Source: Acidithiobacillus sp. AMEEHan
GTDB taxonomy: Bacteria; Pseudomonadota; Gammaproteobacteria; Acidithiobacillales; Acidithiobacillaceae
DNA length: 64,000 bases
Reading direction: 5' to 3'
NCBI RefSeq assembly: GCF_030996345.1
Contig: NZ_CP118747.1
Span: 1,052,001-1,116,000, forward strand
Under the pieces are notes generated by a model, which was given only the letters and a program-made list of their open reading frames with translations, was not told where the DNA came from and did not search any database. This document shows positions 62,882 through 64,000 of the stretch, piece by piece. Both the position numbers and the translations under genes were made by a program. How positions within the stretch are numbered: the stretch's first letter is position 1; the number at the start of each line of letters is the position of its first letter.

Positions 62882-64000
62882 GTGTCAGCCGGGATAGACG
62901 ACTCGCTGTCGCAGGCGGACGCCTGGGCGCAATTGGATACCCGTTTTGCGGAAGTGGAACGGGTTTTCCCCGATGTATGGAAAGCTGCAACGGCCGAGCT
63001 CAGCCCTCAGGGCCAGGTGGACTACCTGGAAGCGGCGCGGCGGATCGGAAAACTCGGTCGTGGCGTGGAACCCTTGCTGGCCTTCCTGGAGGAGTGGCCG
63101 GCCGTGGCGGGGGCAGCGGGAGAAAAGGCCCTGCCGGCGCTGATGCAGTTCATCGATCGCCTGCAGAAATCTCCCAATGGCCGGGCGATCACTCCCTTGT
63201 TACAAAGCCTGGCCGCGGTGGCGGCACGCCTGGGATCGGCGGCGCAGCTGCAAACATATCTGGACATCGCCCTGCGCCTGATGGAGCAGAGCACAGGCTC
63301 CATTCATGGCCGCGAGGCCACTATTCCCAGCACGGGACTGCCGGAATTCTTCGTTCAGGCTCCGGCACTGCTTCAGCAGCTCAGCCTGGAAGGGCTCGCC
63401 AACTGGGTCGAGTACGGTATTCGCAACCACGCCAGCCATCCCGAACGCCAGAAGGACTACTTCGGCCTACAGTCCGCCGACAGTCGCGCCGTCTTGCAGC
63501 GCGAACGGCACGGTACCCTCCTGGCCGATTGCGAACGCAGCCTAGACGCTTACCTGCGCGGCTTGTGGGCGGAAACTGCCATCCTCATCCCTTACTCCAG
63601 CGCCTTTCATCAGCTACGCCAGCCCATTCCCTACTTCGATTCCCTGGGCTATCGCCTACCCGACGCCTACGATGCCGCCCGCGGGGTATCCGGCTTGGAT
63701 CGTTACCGCATCGCCCTTGCCCATATGCTCGGACATCGGCGCTGGAGCAGCCCCCTGATCGCCGACAACTGGAGCCCTTTCCAGCGCCTGGCGGTGGAAA
63801 TCCTGGAAGATTGCCGGATCGATACCCTGCTCATCCGCGAGTACCCAGGGCTGCGCCGTTTTTTCCTCAGTTTGCACCCCCAGCCGGGCGAAGGCGACTG
63901 CGATCCGCAAACGACTTCCTGCCTGCTTCACCGTCTGGCCATGCTCTCCCGTGCCCTCCTCAATCCGGGGCATGGCTACCGGCATCCGGTAATCTTGGAG
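62882..64000 (+). CDS. cbbO: RuBisCO activase subunit CbbO, 3' end beyond window
   Basis: An open frame of 373 codons runs off the window. It matches the N-terminal part of CbbO/NorD: YLEAARRIGKLGRGVEPLLAFL, SSAFHQLRQPIPYFDSLGYRLPD, LDRYRIALAHMLGHRRWS and FQRLAVEILEDCRIDTLLI. The C-terminal von Willebrand (VWA) domain that contacts RuBisCO lies beyond the edge. GTG 62882 is the first usable start; an ATG at 62868 is out of frame. Confidence 0.93.
   Translation, partial: MSAGIDDSLSQADAWAQLDTRFAEVERVFPDVWKAATAELSPQGQVDYLEAARRIGKLGRGVEPLLAFLEEWPAVAGAAGEKALPALMQFIDRLQKSPNGRAITPLLQSLAAVAARLGSAAQLQTYLDIALRLMEQSTGSIHGREATIPSTGLPEFFVQAPALLQQLSLEGLANWVEYGIRNHASHPERQKDYFGLQSADSRAVLQRERHGTLLADCERSLDAYLRGLWAETAILIPYSSAFHQLRQPIPYFDSLGYRLPDAYDAARGVSGLDRYRIALAHMLGHRRWSSPLIADNWSPFQRLAVEILEDCRIDTLLIREYPGLRRFFLSLHPQPGEGDCDPQTTSCLLHRLAMLSRALLNPGHGYRHPVILE

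Overview
The window looks like chromosome of a chemolithoautotrophic, acidophilic gammaproteobacterium-like organism, most probably an Acidithiobacillus. The basis is gene content: a cbbR / cbbM-cbbQ-cbbO cluster for form II RuBisCO, and a long Calvin-cycle and lower-glycolysis operon (glpX-tkt-gap-pgk-pyk-fba-rpe-gph) running directly into trpE-trpG-trpD-trpC, an arrangement known from Acidithiobacillus. The species cannot be fixed from this sequence alone.

Layout. 0-1.3 kb: a single-domain globin (cut by the window edge) diverges from a Dnr/FNR-type regulator, with an FNR-like box between them. 1.3-2.6 kb: an IS5-type transposase broken by one in-frame TGA. 2.7-13.7 kb: a chemosensory block, cheY-cheZ-cheA, an unknown coiled-coil protein, an ODP-type diiron protein, a soluble MCP, cheV, a second soluble MCP, then a globin-GAF-GGDEF-EAL protein. 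Both MCPs and the GGDEF-EAL protein end in CZB-like zinc-binding domains. No cheR, cheB or stand-alone cheW is present. The block reads as a cytoplasmic oxygen/redox sensing system with outputs to flagellar switching and cyclic-di-GMP.

13.7-21 kb is an accessory island: an intact ISL3-type IS with an exact 8-bp target duplication, two integron-type gene cassettes with recognisable attC sites (a CsaA-like protein and an unknown MKNQYFGD protein), an IS21 istA remnant, a yefM-yoeB toxin-antitoxin pair with its operator, an AT-richer outer-membrane protein gene, an NlpE/META lipoprotein and a decayed penicillin-V-acylase-family pseudogene.

21-40 kb is mostly housekeeping and envelope: a SIMPL-like periplasmic protein, an HDOD-GGDEF protein, CbpA, UvrD, a Spy-like protein with an OmpR/EnvZ-type pair divergent from a TolC/MFP/RND efflux operon, MscL with a zinc ribbon, a frameshifted rmuC, IspH and RsmE. 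40-54.5 kb is the inositol-phosphatase / Calvin-cycle / trp supercluster. 54.5-59 kb carries OsmC, an Rrf2 regulator with three cysteines, Coq7, a thioredoxin-like ferredoxin, an alpha/beta hydrolase and an ABC-2 exporter. 59-64 kb has an MFS remnant, tRNA-Met(CAT), then divergent cbbR and cbbM-cbbQ-cbbO, with cbbO cut by the window end.
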